Assembly: GCA_018292915.2 (NCBI GenBank)
Contig: JACVVK020000445.1
Coordinates: 394,501-458,500 of the forward strand
Direction: 5' to 3'
Origin: Batillaria attramentaria
Lineage: Eukaryota > Mollusca > Gastropoda > Batillariidae
Length of the DNA: 64,000 bases
The notes beneath the pieces were generated by a model, which saw only the letters and a list, made by a program, of their open reading frames with translations, was not told the origin of the DNA and searched no databases. A program made the translations under genes and the position numbers. Of the stretch, positions 9,975 to 20,819 are shown piece after piece; within the stretch, counting starts at the first letter, position 1; each line of letters begins with the position of its first letter.

Positions 9975-10760
9975 CTGTATTATAATTTCTGTAAAATAAG
10001 CATTTGTTGCTGTTATTTAAGCGCGTATGCCATTCTTGAATAAACATCTGCTGTAGTAAACTGTCCTTCATATTACGACAGAGAGAGTCTACACTTATTA
10101 ACGACTGACACAATCGTATCCAGTGTCAACAAGAATAATTTTAATTCTATCAAGCCAGTCAGAATGTAAGATAGAACGGTTATATAGCTGATACAATAAA
10201 GAGTACATTTTCTTGGGAAAAGTATCAGCGGTGGAGCTGACAATGCTAGCCCAGAATCTTACCATTCTAACCTTAACACTTATCTCCGATGGAAACTTTC
10301 CCGTTTCACCATTAACTTAGCACATATTGTATTGCGCTGGAAGCGGAAAACATGCCTAGAAACTTCAGCTGTAACTTTTCAATAAGAACCAGGATTTTGT
10401 GCCCCCAAATTTCACATTCGTATAGAGTAGTCAGTACTAGTGCAACCATCTTTCCGAATAGGTAAAGTACACTGATGGGTAGATCGATCTTGTCTCCTTG
10501 CCGTGTTTAGCAGAGAGAACATTGCCTTGGAAGCTTTGTCGTACAGAGATTTCTTACATTTTCCAAACTTTCCATTTCTCGTGAAATCAATAACCAAGTA
10601 ACCAAAAAAAATCTGCAGGGAAGTAATGTCGATGTCCAGTCTTGACAGTTCCTTGTCGATGACTGCGATCTTGCGGGCGTCGTCGATCTGTTGGACATCA
10701 TCTGTGAGTCCGGGGCACATGGTCCGGACATCCCAGCTAGCTAAAACGACTATAACTAAA
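9975..10760 (-). pseudogene. LINE remnant: endonuclease start fused to RT thumb (unit 1)
   Basis: On the minus strand the frame begins with the N-terminus of a LINE apurinic-type endonuclease (VRTMCPGLTDDVQQIDDARK, IDKELSRLDIDITSLQ). It then jumps straight into the post-YADD thumb of an RTE/CR1-like RT (GYLVIDFTRNGKFGKCKKSL, YDKASKAMFSLL). Downstream frames continue with LYECEIWGH, RFWASIVSSTADTF and FIQEWHTRLNNSNKCLFYRN, the C-terminal domain. Most of the endonuclease and all RT catalytic motifs are gone. The fusion is in frame here because an A-run has eight A; in units 2 and 3 it has nine. The element ends in a CA microsatellite. Confidence 0.82.
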
Positions 10761-10846
10761 TACTAAACTAATAAAGTAAGATATTCAGATGTGAAGAAGT
10801 TCGGATGTAAATCACGCTACCTAGTAAATAGGTGTGTGCGTGGTGC

Positions 10847-11341
10847 GGGTGGGTGGGTGGGTGTTTGGGGGTCTAACGTCCTTTCCCATTCATTCATTTA
10901 AAACTCAACTTCTCAGATACTTACGTAAGTCATAGGTCCACGAACAATATCTGAACCATGCTAAATTACTCGTTATCAGATGGCACTATTACATGTTACC
11001 TTTTTACAAGTTATGTTGTATACTACAATTTCAAACACCATGCTATCTACTTCTTCACCTATTTTCCGATGGTATACTTTTTTTTGTAATGTTAGCCTTT
11101 ATTTTTTTAGTGTTCGTAGATTAGCAGGACAGCTTGTAAGATAGGCAGACCATGCCTACAAGTCTTTATCCTGAAATAAACGTTTCAGTCAGTCAGTCAG
11201 TCAGTCCCACCACATAGGGTGATATCAAAGACGGGGCAACGATGAAAAAGCCAGCACAAATATTTGGCCCCAGCCGGGATTGAACTCACGACCCGAGCAT
11301 TAGAAGTCCAACGCTCTACCATTCGGCCGCCCCGGCTGCCC
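10847..11341 (-). mobile_element. Family-B SINE split by a LINE tail (unit 1)
   Basis: A reverse-oriented family-B SINE (10,847-10,899 and 11,207-11,341, ending in a clear tRNA-like head with GGGATTGAACTCACGACCCG) is interrupted by about 310 bp that end in ATAAACGTTTCAGTCAGTCA, a LINE-like 3' tail. The whole insert is flanked by GTGTGCGTGGTGC (10,834-10,846) and GTGTACGTGGTGC (11,342-11,354). Unit 3 has the empty site. Confidence 0.88.
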
Positions 11342-11470
11342 GTGTACGTGGTGCAATGTGCTGGTGTTGTATTACAATTCGTATTAAAACAAGATGGCCA
11401 TCAGCCCAATATGTTGTTTCCATTTGATCACCTGCTATCGTCACGGTCGTTCTTTTGTAATGCCATGTAT

Positions 11471-11473
<3 letters not shown>

Positions 11474-11543
<70 letters not shown>

Positions 11544-11563
11544 CTCTCTCTCTCTCTCTCTCT
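11474..11563 (+). repeat. (CA)n(CT)n microsatellite (unit 1)
   Basis: Long CA run passing into CT repeats. Counterpart 24,062-24,154. Confidence 0.95.
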
Positions 11564-11786
11564 GAATGGAAACAACTGACCGGGCTGTCACACCAATCTT
11601 GTTTTTGGAAGAGAGACGTCAAGTTGTATTCTTTGAAATCTATGACGTTTTTCCTCACTGGGATGACGCATAATACATTTGGCGTAATAACTTTGATACA
11701 GTTCTTGCAATGAAAGCAGGCCCATGAAAATTGAAGTGTTGCTGCTGCGTGCGCAGTGTAAAGATCGAATTAATACCGACCCAATA

Positions 11787-11966
11787 TGGGGGAGCTGGGG
11801 TGGCCGAATGGTAGAGCGTTGGACTTCTAATGCTCGGGTTATAAGTTCGATCCCGGCTTGGGCCAAATATTTGTGCTGGCTTTTTCATCGTTGCTCCGTC
11901 TTTGATATCACCCTATGTGGTGGAAAAGGACGTTAAACCCCCAAACACCCACCCACCCACCCGACC
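11787..11966 (+). mobile_element. SINE family B, best preserved head (unit 1)
   Basis: tRNA-like head GGGGTGGCCGAATGGTAGAG (box A) and GTTCGATCCC (box B), then TATTTGTGCTGGC, GATATCACCCTATGTGGTGG and a tail of GTTAAACCCCC plus CACC repeats. It lies in opposite orientation to the SINE at 10,847-11,341, so the two could pair. Confidence 0.85.
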
Positions 11967-12027
11967 CAATATGTTTAACAGACAAGTCTGCGCGGCGAAC
12001 GTTTTCTAACTATGTGTTATGTCAGAC

Positions 12028-12104
12028 ATACACACGCGCGCGCGCACACACTCACACGCACGCACGCACGCGCACACGCACACACACACACAGACTCGCG
12101 CGAG
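12028..12104 (+). repeat. CG/CA-rich alternating tract (unit 1)
   Basis: Alternating purine-pyrimidine run of CG and CA steps, a sequence type able to adopt Z-DNA. Counterpart 24,621-24,697. Confidence 0.85.
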
Positions 12105-12169
12105 CCGCGTTTGTGCTCCATTGAGACCTATGTGGTGTTCTCTCACTCTACTATGCTATTGAGTGAGAG

Positions 12170-12640
12170 TCAGTGGGAAAAACAAAGCACACTACATCAA
12201 TGAAACTCCCGCTTTCCCCGTCTACACATAGAGAACGTTCAAAAAGTGGCGACACATCCCCAAGAAATGCCAGTATCACGTCAATCAAACATGACGTCGG
12301 AAAAATGACGCGTGCCTTTTCTGCGATGGATCTGACCTGTTCAGTACGTAAGCAGCCTTGCACAGCGTTCTGGGTTCTTCTTTCATGAATTTGTTCTCCG
12401 TGCATATTCTGTTCATAAAGTATTGGAGTTGTATTCTGTTATATCCCGTGTCTTCTCTGCGATTGCACGAAGATGGCGACATAGTAGAAGTAAAATACAC
12501 CACGTCTCCAAACAGAGGAATTCGGAAAGAAAGTGGCGAAACACCCCCAAGAAAAAACAGCATCACGTCAATCAAACATGACGCACTTACTTTACGTCAG
12601 TGCGCGTGCGTCTCTTCTTCGATGTTTGTGAGGCGTGTGG
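12170..12640 (+). repeat. Diverged direct repeat of about 290 bp spacing (unit 1)
   Basis: The block AAAGTGGCGACACATCCCCA ... CACGTCAATCAAACATGACG at 12,240-12,297 recurs as AAAGTGGCGAAACACCCCCA ... CACGTCAATCAAACATGACG at 12,530-12,584. Counterpart in unit 2 at 24,763-25,233. CRE-like TGACGTC occurs at 12,292. Confidence 0.7.
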
Positions 12641-12759
12641 CTTGTAGAGGAAATGTGCTGTGAGTACAAATTTTCGAGTCAACTGACGATAACGGCTGCA
12701 GTGAATTTTTCTAATTTTTTTGTATATTTTTTATGGCACCCCAGGCTCATTATCTATGT

Positions 12760-13385
12760 ATAGTAGGAGCGATTTTGAGATCTAAAGTGTGTTCACCAGC
12801 ACTTTCATCAGGTACGGCTTACGCCAAAAGTATAAAAGCGACAACCTCCAAAATTCACTTAGTTGAGAGTCCGTATTCACGCTATCTATGTCCAAAAAAA
12901 TGGAGTGGTTTAGGTAAATATTACGCCTTTAAACGCCAAAAAGCCACTTTTTCTGAAAGGGGCGATAACTCGCAAATCATGTGTGCAATCGTACCTGGAT
13001 CGGGCCATCTATTCAACAATCTTGATTCATTTAGAAACCCCAAATTTGAAATCGATCTGTTCAGTATTTTCGGAGAAATAGGCATCAGAACTGGGTTCAC
13101 ATGCAATGTCAACTCAGGCTCGGTTTACATAAAAACTATAAGAGCGACCATTTTCTAGTAGTGACTCTGTTCAGAGTCCGTATTCAAGCTATCTACTGCC
13201 AAAAAATTGAGTGATTTAAATAAATATTACGCCTGTACACGAAAGACAACCAACTTGTCTCAAAAGGGCGATAACTCCCAAATCACTTAAGCAATCATCA
13301 CACGCTTGAATCGTCTAATGTAACATTTAGATATATTTGGATACCCCAAATTTGAAGCCATTCAGTTGAGTATTTTCCAAGAAAC
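12760..13385 (+). repeat. Two tandem copies of a ~300-bp module (unit 1)
   Basis: Copy a (about 12,760-13,080) and copy b (about 13,080-13,385) share GAGTCCGTATTCA, GCTATCTA, TGG/TTGAGTGATTTA, ATATTACGCC, GGGCGATAACTC, CAAATCA and CCCCAAATTTGAA in order. A third, inverted copy is at 9,420-9,640. Unit 2 copies: 25,353-25,978. The 141-aa frame that runs across copy a is not obviously a gene. Confidence 0.75.
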
Positions 13386-14449
13386 GGGCCTGGACACAAT
13401 TCACACACACACAGCCGCACACACGCACACACGCACACACATACGCACAGACGGCACTCACTGAGGAGGAGAAGCGCGTTCGGCGTCAGCATCGATGACG
13501 CATGTTTTCTTACGTCATTGTCAGAGTTACACTTGCAAAATCGTCTCTGCGGGAGATCGGCAGTGACGTGCGTTTGTACCACAGATGCTTGCCCATGAAC
13601 GTGGAAAATTTAGCCCGTCCTATGATGTTGTTTCCATTACTATGGAAACAACATAAAAATAAACAAAACTGCTGTGTAGGATCTCGTTGTACTTATTCAA
13701 AAGCAAACGATGTACAAATTAGATGTGCCCCACGGGCTTTCGGTCATGGCTCTATTGGTAGGTAACGTCAGGTAACATTATTTCGTGTATGAGACTGACA
13801 AGAAAGTCAAAGTGACATTACTATTTCTCGCTTTTAGTAGTCGGTGTTTCTAAATCAGCATGCAGGTGCATTGCGCACCATCAGGCAAATATTTTACTTC
13901 AAATTTATGACTGCACTACAAGGTCGTGTGATTAGACTAAGCCAAAGGCATAGAGTCTGCCAGCTACAACTAGCTTAACCCGGTGGACACCACGCGATGG
14001 TCTTTGTTGCCCGTTCTGGTGTCATAAAACGAAGGTCCATGTTACACTCGCCTACAGTACAGGATCCATAGAACACAACAACTTCTCCACGGTCTACAAA
14101 ATATGTATGGCTCCGCCTTTGAAAGAGTTGGGGACTGGATGAACAACAACTTGACCTCACGCAAGTGCCTGACCTGCTGGGGACGTGTCGTGTTACAAAA
14201 TCGTGACTAAGCAACGCCACTGAACAACAAACCTTGCGCAAGTGCCGACCTGCTAGGGACGTGTCGTGTTACAATATCGCGACTAAGCGACGCCACTCAG
14301 CCCCCTCCCCCCCCCCCACCACCAACCAGTAGTGGCTTCGGCGACGAATTGATCCAGAATCAGATGATCTGTATAGCTGCTACACTCATTGCACAGTAAC
14401 AGTGCTCACTGCTTGTGTGGGGTGCTGAAAATCCAGCTGCTTACGATCA
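13386..14449. other. Unassigned part of unit 1
   Basis: Holds a CA/CG tract (13,403-13,450), a 13-bp inverted repeat ATGTTGTTTCCAT with a 4-base loop (13,624-13,653), and a ~70-base direct repeat around GACGTGTCGTGTTACAA (about 14,160-14,210 and 14,230-14,300). Unit 2 counterpart 25,979-27,042. No gene recognised. Confidence 0.5.
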
Positions 14450-14600
14450 GCGACACTAATGGACTCTCAGTGCTCGGGTCATGAATTCGAATCCCGTCTG
14501 GAGCCAAAATTATGTTTGTGCCGACCATTTTCCCCTTGGCCCGACTTTGATATCACCTTTACGTGGTGAAAAAGGAGTTATACTCCCAAACACCCAGTTC
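14450..14600 (+). mobile_element. SINE family B, diverged (unit 1)
   Basis: Box-B-like GAATTCGAATCCCGTCTGGA, then GACTTTGATATCACC, ACGTGGTGAAAAAGGA and CCCAAACACCCAG. Counterparts at 27,043-27,193 and, with a short deletion, 37,625-37,745. Confidence 0.7.
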
Positions 14601-14825
14601 ACCTCATCCTCTCTCTCTGTCCAACGTTACCATTTTTTTTCACGTAGTGCAGGCACACTTAGCCGCGAATTAGTCTTTGGTGTTTGCGTAGCTTAAAGCC
14701 CCAAACTCTCTCTCTCTCTCTCTCTCTCCCCCCCCCCCCCCCCCAAAGCGTGCAAATCATGTCTTTACACTGCTCACGCCCGACAAGTAAAAAAAAAATG
14801 ACCATCCACTTGATAAAAGTCATTT

Positions 14826-15053
14826 CTCCTGTTGAATTTGTGGGACGTCCTCGGCAGATGTGTCCAAGGACGCCTATCCCTTTCAGACCCTTCAAGTCAA
14901 GTGTTGATCGGACCGGCAGGCGCAATTCAGCAGGAGTGGACAAGAATTCCCCAGGACAGAATCAGAAGGCTGATTCGCAGTGTGCGGCGGCGTTGCCCTG
15001 CAGGTCTTGCAGCAAATGAAAGACCTCCACTGGCGGTACTAGATGACCTTTGA
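14826..15053 (+). pseudogene. Tc1/mariner transposase C-terminal fossil (unit 1)
   Basis: Two frames give NLWDVLGRCVQGR, then GAIQQEWTRIPQDRIRRLI and RSVRRRC, the ending of a Tc1-like transposase (the segment after the third catalytic acidic residue). The usual final NGGH-type ending is replaced by ANERPPL. There is no N-terminal part, so it is a fossil fragment. Confidence 0.75.
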
Positions 15054-15331
15054 CATGTTGTGAAAATGTTTCAAACTTCGGCCGGTAAGACTGCAGTCAC
15101 GTGACTGAACCGGAAATGTTGATTCAGACATCAATGGGCATGATTTCCTTTACAATGAAATAAACGGGTTAATGTCAACTACTCCATTTTTGCGAACTCA
15201 ATATCCTCTACGTATTCTGAGCAGTATATATTCATTTTCGGTTTTCTTCCTACTTTTTTTCTTCTAAACTCCAAAGCTAGTATCCCCAGTCCAAACAGTT
15301 AAAACAGACACTTGGAGATGGCTTTCATTTA

Positions 15332-15520
15332 ACGAACGAACGAACGAACACTTTTATTGATAGGCCAGGAGCCCATACAATAGGGGTGATAACAAACATA
15401 CAGGTTACAGACAGACAAATACATCTATACAAGTACCGGTAGACATACTGTATACAACAGATATATATATATATACTCCATAGACATCACCACCAAGGCC
15501 AGAAATAAGTACATTGCTAA
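15332..15520 (-). mobile_element. LINE 3' remnant with (TTCG)n tail (unit 1)
   Basis: The inserted segment starts with AACGAACGAACGAACG, the reverse of a simple-repeat LINE tail. It runs to the unit junction and includes a short TA repeat. Absent at the corresponding point of the unit 3 tail (38,452). Confidence 0.6.
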
Positions 15521-15943
15521 TGGTATGGTATGGTATGGTAGACTTCTCCTCGGCACACATATCCATCTCTGCTGAAATGCTCACGTCGCCGCAGGGCTGG
15601 AGGACGAAGCAGTGAAAGCCTGCTGCCGCTAAGCGTTACTTTATGTGCAAACCTCCACCCTGCTTATCACTCTGGTGCGTTCGACAGTATTTCTGTTTAC
15701 CACGACACCGGCCACAGCCTATTCTTCTTCGAAAGACGAACGTGGGATTTTTAGCGTGCACACTTGATGTATGTGCTTGCGTGTATACATGAAGGCGAGA
15801 CAGGCTCCGTAAACGAGTCTTCACATGGATTTGACTCGATATGGTGAGGAAAAATCCCACCATATTCCTGTCCACCGGGGACTCGAACCAGGCAGCTCAG
15901 GATCCGAAGTCAGATGCCTTAACCACTAGACCAAATCCCCTGT
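15521..15943 (-). mobile_element. tRNA-derived SINE, family C (unit 2)
   Basis: Same element as at 3,478 in unit 1, with intact box A and B sequences near 15,930-15,870. Here its tail abuts the right end of unit 1, so the tandem junction falls inside the (ATGGT)n tail. Confidence 0.88.
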
Positions 15944-16016
15944 CGTTTAATTTATCGAAATGGTTCTTTAAAAAGTATAGCTCCTGCACGACCCACGTGG
16001 TTTGTTTATAGTCCAA

Positions 16017-16114
16017 AGGCTCGTACGGTAAAGATTAATGTAAGAACGACTTCGGAAATAAATTAAGGCTCGTACGGTAAAGATTAATGTAAGAACGACT
16101 TCGGAAATAAATTA
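16017..16114 (+). repeat. 49-bp tandem duplication (unit 2)
   Basis: Two exact copies of a 49-bp unit starting AGGCTCGTACGGTAAAGATT. Unit 1 has one copy, with a 13-base difference inside it. Unit 3 has the same duplication. Confidence 0.9.
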
Positions 16115-16248
16115 TGTGAAACGGCCAGAGAGAAAGGAGAAGGGGAGGGGCCCATTGCAATACATTTCATTGTCGCCATTTGTTTCATTTCGGAAGGACT
16201 GCTGCCATAAAATAAACGATATGAAGATCGTTGTCTGGATGTTTTGTA

Positions 16249-16497
16249 TTAGACCTTCACGGGCTGAGACTCTGGGCTTGTGCTGGTTGCTGACGGGGTT
16301 AGGTCCAGTGATGGGGCAGCGTCCAGGAAGTCTGAACTCTGGTTTAGTAGCTGCTCGTTCTTCATTTGTAGTATGCGGGATTGTGAAGCGAAGAGGCAGG
16401 ATTCCTCCGCCATTAGTGCTGAGAGAGTAGCTGCTGGTTGGTCGTCAACGTTGAGAATCGTGTCCATTGCTGAAATGATTCCCTCGACGTTGGACAT
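16249..16497 (-). pseudogene. Unit 2 copy of the unrecognised frame, stop after 82 aa
   Basis: The N-terminal ~80 residues match unit 1 with a few substitutions. A T-to-A type change gives a stop after QPVKV, where units 1 and 3 read on. The TATA-like sequence upstream is kept. If the frame is a gene, this copy is truncated. Confidence 0.35.
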
Positions 16498-16686
16498 CGT
16501 TGTACCGAAGCTGGCCGGGTGGGTTGTTTATATGCCTATTGACGCGCTCACTTGGCAGAGTGTTTCATGGTGGGCCGTGCCGTGTATGCTGCCCGAGCCT
16601 GCTGACTCAGCACTCAGGCTGGAGTGCGCTTCAATCTCGGTGGACCGCGCCGTGCTTATCCAGTGAGCATAGATTTGTTGTTTTGT

Positions 16687-17187
16687 ACCGGCCCCCGTAG
16701 TGTAGTGGTTAGCACTTCAGACCATGGACCGGGAGACCCGGGTTCGAGTCCCAGCCGAGGCAAGCGGGATTTTTCATACCTAGGTCGGCTCCTACCCAGA
16801 GCGGGTGTGCTATGGACCCAATGGGGAGGCTGTTGCCACACAGCCGAGTTTCACCCACTTCACGGGTGCGACTTTGGGGGTGCTTCCCTTAGTATGACAC
16901 GTCTTATGATGTGGATGATTACACGGCCGGCACCGCAGGTGCCGTAGTTCCCGGGCCTGGTTAATGCCGGGATATTTATGACAGGAAGCGTGGAATGCGG
17001 CCCTGTCCCGCAGTCCCAAACCACACGGACCTCCATAGCATCATCTCACCATCATCCTCATCCCATCATCATGCATTAATAAAAATTGTCCCAGCTTCCG
17101 AGCCCTCCGTGGATTCTACCCATTACCTGGGAGGAACACCACTGGAGCTGGCAAAGAGTTGGGGCAGCAAAAAATTTAAAAAAAAAA
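16687..17187 (+). mobile_element. Full-length tRNA-derived SINE, family A (unit 2)
   Basis: A tRNA-like head carries GTGTAGTGGTTAGCACTTC (box A region) and GGTTCGAGTCCC (box B). It is followed by a ~400-bp body and a short A-rich tail. A 16-bp target-site duplication AGATTTGTTGTTTTGT flanks it at 16,671-16,686 and 17,188-17,203. Unit 1 shows the empty site. Confidence 0.95.
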
Positions 17188-17801
17188 AGATTTGTTGTTT
17201 TGTGTGAGGGGTGCCGTTTTTGTCATTGGTTGCCTGGTTCTGTTATTAGAATGGCACCTTTGAAGTGCCGACCCAAAACTTCAACCTCTAGGTCCTGTTC
17301 AGGAAATTTTCAAGAGGAAGAGTGTATTCTCTCTGGTGTGTGATACTCAACGGCTTTGTCATTTATTTGTTTATGGGGTTTGGCACCATCGTAAGTGCCA
17401 ACACATTACCAACCCCACCCATCAGTACGATAGTTAGTCATTGAATAAACTACACAATCGGCTAGTATTCATTTGTGGGAGTCCCCTTGTGTTTACGTTC
17501 AGTTTGTATATACATCGAGTGTCTGTTGGCGTGTCAGCACGACTGCAACTTACCATGCAACAATGAACGAAAAAAATCACAACACATAAATTTACTCCCT
17601 CCACGCTCCACACACTACAGAAATGGCCGAGGCTCATCGATCATGCACGGCGCGACTCACCCGAAACTAAATGCACTCCAGCCAAATCACCTGCAATCAC
17701 GGGCGCGCGCGCTGCCAACAACAGGTACAAAAGCAGCTCATTGGGTGCCTTTCAGCACAACGACGCTATATGTGTTGGTGAATGTATAATTAGTTGTTAT
17801 T

Positions 17802-17926
17802 CCCCATCAAGCTGTGGTATACCGCCGAGTATTTTGATCCAAGACGCAAATCAACCCTGAGCTTTAGCGAAGGGTTGATTGCGCCTTGGATCAAAATACG
17901 AGTCAATATACCAAGGCTTGATGGGG
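17802..17926. repeat. 125-bp hairpin element (unit 2)
   Basis: Same hairpin as at 5,235. Differences are few and the arms still pair. Confidence 0.85.
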
Positions 17927-19671
17927 TGTAAATGCTTTATCATCTTTTTTTTTTTTTTTTGGGGGGGGGGTGGGGGGGGGGGTGGGGGGGGCAGTTTATG
18001 GTATATTTTGAACGTTTATCCTTGTAAAAACTGACAGTCGACATATACAGTCTGCACATAGCAGAAAAAAGAGTTTGTACGACGGCAGAGCACGATGCCA
18101 ACAGAATAAAGTCTTCTTATGCTGGCAAGACGGTGTCAATTCACTCTGAACTCAAATCCAAACAAAAACACAAGTTTTAAACTTCAACTAAGGACACAAA
18201 CAAACATGCTAACGCTTTCAAGGAAATGTAAATTTGCGAGGTGAATGCGAAACCGATCAAGCACAGCTGTCTGTTCACGCTTTGCACGAGTCTTTCTGTC
18301 GCGATTCTTCACGAAATTTGAAGCTTTGTGAGTGTTTATTCCAATATTTGTAGTACATGTACACGGATTAAAGTGTCCTTCCACCAACAGCTACATTTTA
18401 TAACTGCATGCAAACAATTCAAGAAAGAAGCTTCTGTTCAAACGGAGATCTATCTAGACAACGAATCCGCTGCCATTCTCTGTGCCGATAGCAGACGACT
18501 GATCGAGCGACTCCATCGATTCTGTTCAGTTTTATGTCACAGGTTTGGGGTTTCCTAGCGTTGAAACTGCTTTTGATTTGAGAGCGCAGTGTTTGTTAGG
18601 TCAAGTCTGCTGCCTTCTCGAACTTGAGCAGCGGTATTTGCGTCCGGCTTGTCAGTTGCCACGGTCAGCCAAACCAGTAAACAGCATACATATCGGTGAG
18701 ACGCCAGCTTCGATGGAACTTTTTGAGAACGGGTTTTGATAAGTGTTGGTTAAAACTGTCCGAAATTTGAGTAAGGAGTGCTTGCTAGGTACAGGCTACT
18801 GTTGTCTTGTACTTGAACAACGAGTTTATGAAGTCGGAAACACCGATATGCCGAGTCAAAATGTTTCGCCGTCGATGGTGTTGACATATATAGGGAGCGA
18901 GTTCTCCCCGAAGAGTAGTAATACATGTACTTGCTCATCGATGAGGATTTTTTTTTTTTTTTTTTTTTTGGGGGGGGGGGGGGTGGCAAAAAGGTTGTAT
19001 CTCTGTCCTTTCTGTCTGAAAGAAAGAACCTTCTAGCAGGGAATGATGCCTGATTGTCATGTGATGTCGTGCTCTGTGTCACATGATTTATCCAGTACTA
19101 GTATAATACGGACACTTATTCCACAGGAGAGATCAAAGAAAAAGAGGCCGCTATGGATAATAAATCAGAATATGTCTGCTTTTCACGTGCACTTTCCAAC
19201 CTTCACCACATTCATAAACACTCTCTCAACTTTCATGTTTTCGGACAAGCCGAGTGGATGACGTCACAACCATACTACAGTCATGTATTATGCGTAATGT
19301 TAGGCAAGCTAGAACGAGTTGGGTTTTCTGTCATTGGACGTGTACCGTCTTTGTCGACAGAAGTCGTTCACGCGCTGAAAAACACACCGTTTCTTTTCAA
19401 AAGTACTGAAAAAGTCGATAACTGACGGAGATGAATCACAGTATCACTGAATGCGTAACGACGCAAGCCTTGCAGGAAGTCAACAGTCGTTTCAACGCCA
19501 TCGAGAAAAAGAAATGTTTTATGCGGGAAAAGATTCAGTCAATCTATTCAGTTCAACCCAATGTAAAATATTATAGTAGCAGTGACAGTGTGGGCCAGGC
19601 AGATAAAGACGTGGAATAAAAATGATATTTGGTGTTTGGGTCACTCTGCTCCTCTCTACAACCAGCCGTGG

Positions 19672-20440
19672 GAAAAGACGTTAGTTTGGAATCATTTCAC
19701 TTTACTTCACAAAGCAATATAGGGACACCGCTTTGTACAAAACGAGCAGAGAAAACCATTGAAATGTCAGATATGACTGACGGGTCTATTGTGCTAATCG
19801 CCGATAACTCTCACGACTGAATTTTTCAATCTAGCAGAGAGAGAGACGTTGCGCCTTCTCAAGCAGTGTGTCAGCACATAATGACTTTTGTCGTGTTTGT
19901 ACACACTGTCCATAGATCACCCACCTGGCGTTGTAAAGACAGAACTCAGAAAGGCTGTGTCGGGTTAGAAATTATATGACGCACAGACTCGTTTTCAAAT
20001 TAATGGACATAGTTTTGAGAGTGTGCTTCGTAACCAAAGGAGCAACAAGTCTTAAAGGCGTACCCTGCACACGAACCGCGTCTATGGAAAAGTTGAAGGG
20101 TGGGTGGATGTTCAGAGGTCTCTGCCAATCATACATGCCATTCATTTACAGGCCATCTCATAATTATAGTGTGCGTTGTGAGCACATCGTCGGGATAGGT
20201 ATATACATTGAAATCGCTCTTTGAAAAGTATGGGTCCTGGAGGACCCACGTAGTAATTTGTGTGCAGTCAAAATTAAGGGATTGTTTACTTGTTTACTTT
20301 TACATCAATAATTATACAAATGTGGCTTAACGTAGCTTTTTAGGGGCTTGGAGAACTCCTAAAATGTCAGTGAAAAGGGCCCAATAGTTTATGAGATATT
20401 TGTTAAGTTAAACACCCTTCTGGGTCCATTTTCCCATAAA
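19672..20440 (+). repeat. Left arm of large inverted repeat (unit 2)
   Basis: Counterpart of 7,110-7,840. Small differences (for example extra CACAGACT near 19,981) are shared with unit 3 and not with unit 1. Confidence 0.85.
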
Positions 20441-20465
20441 ACGTTTTATTGTTGTTGTGGTTTTT

Positions 20466-20560
<95 letters not shown>

Positions 20561-20680
20561 GGTAGCAATGTGGTTGCGGTGGTGTGTATGTGCGTTTGAT
20601 ATATGAGAACGTCTATTGTGTACATAATGTAAAGTTGGTGTCACAGCAATCTACTCTAAGTACGAATACATTAATCAAAA

Positions 20681-20812
20681 GGTGGGTGGGTGTTAAACGT
20701 TTTTTCCCCAACATAATGGTGACATCAAAGCTGGGGCAATGAGGATAACACCAGCATAAAGTTTTGGCTGTTTGCCAGGATTCGAACTCACGACGCGAGT
20801 GTTGAAACATGA
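20681..20812 (-). mobile_element. SINE family B at the palindrome centre (unit 2)
   Basis: Same insertion as at 8,088-8,222, inherited with the unit. Confidence 0.75.
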
Positions 20813-20819
20813 ACCTTTA

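Larger units (their letters stand above)
3478..15520. repeat. Macro-repeat unit 1 (about 12.0 kb)
   Basis: Nearly every block here recurs in the same order and strand in unit 2 and, up to about 11,380, in unit 3. The unit opens in the (ATGGT)n tail of a SINE and ends in a LINE 3' remnant. It lacks the family-A SINE and the 49-bp duplication found in units 2 and 3 but carries the insert at 10,847-11,341 that unit 3 lacks. No conventional intact gene is seen in it. Confidence 0.95.

Noticed and set aside
12733..13158. 141-aa frame present identically in units 1 and 2
   Set aside because: It runs across a ~300-bp repeat module whose other copies do not keep the frame.
16687..16760. tRNA genes suggested by box A and box B sequences
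   Set aside because: All such heads continue into family-specific SINE bodies and tails with target-site duplications. None stands alone as a tRNA gene.
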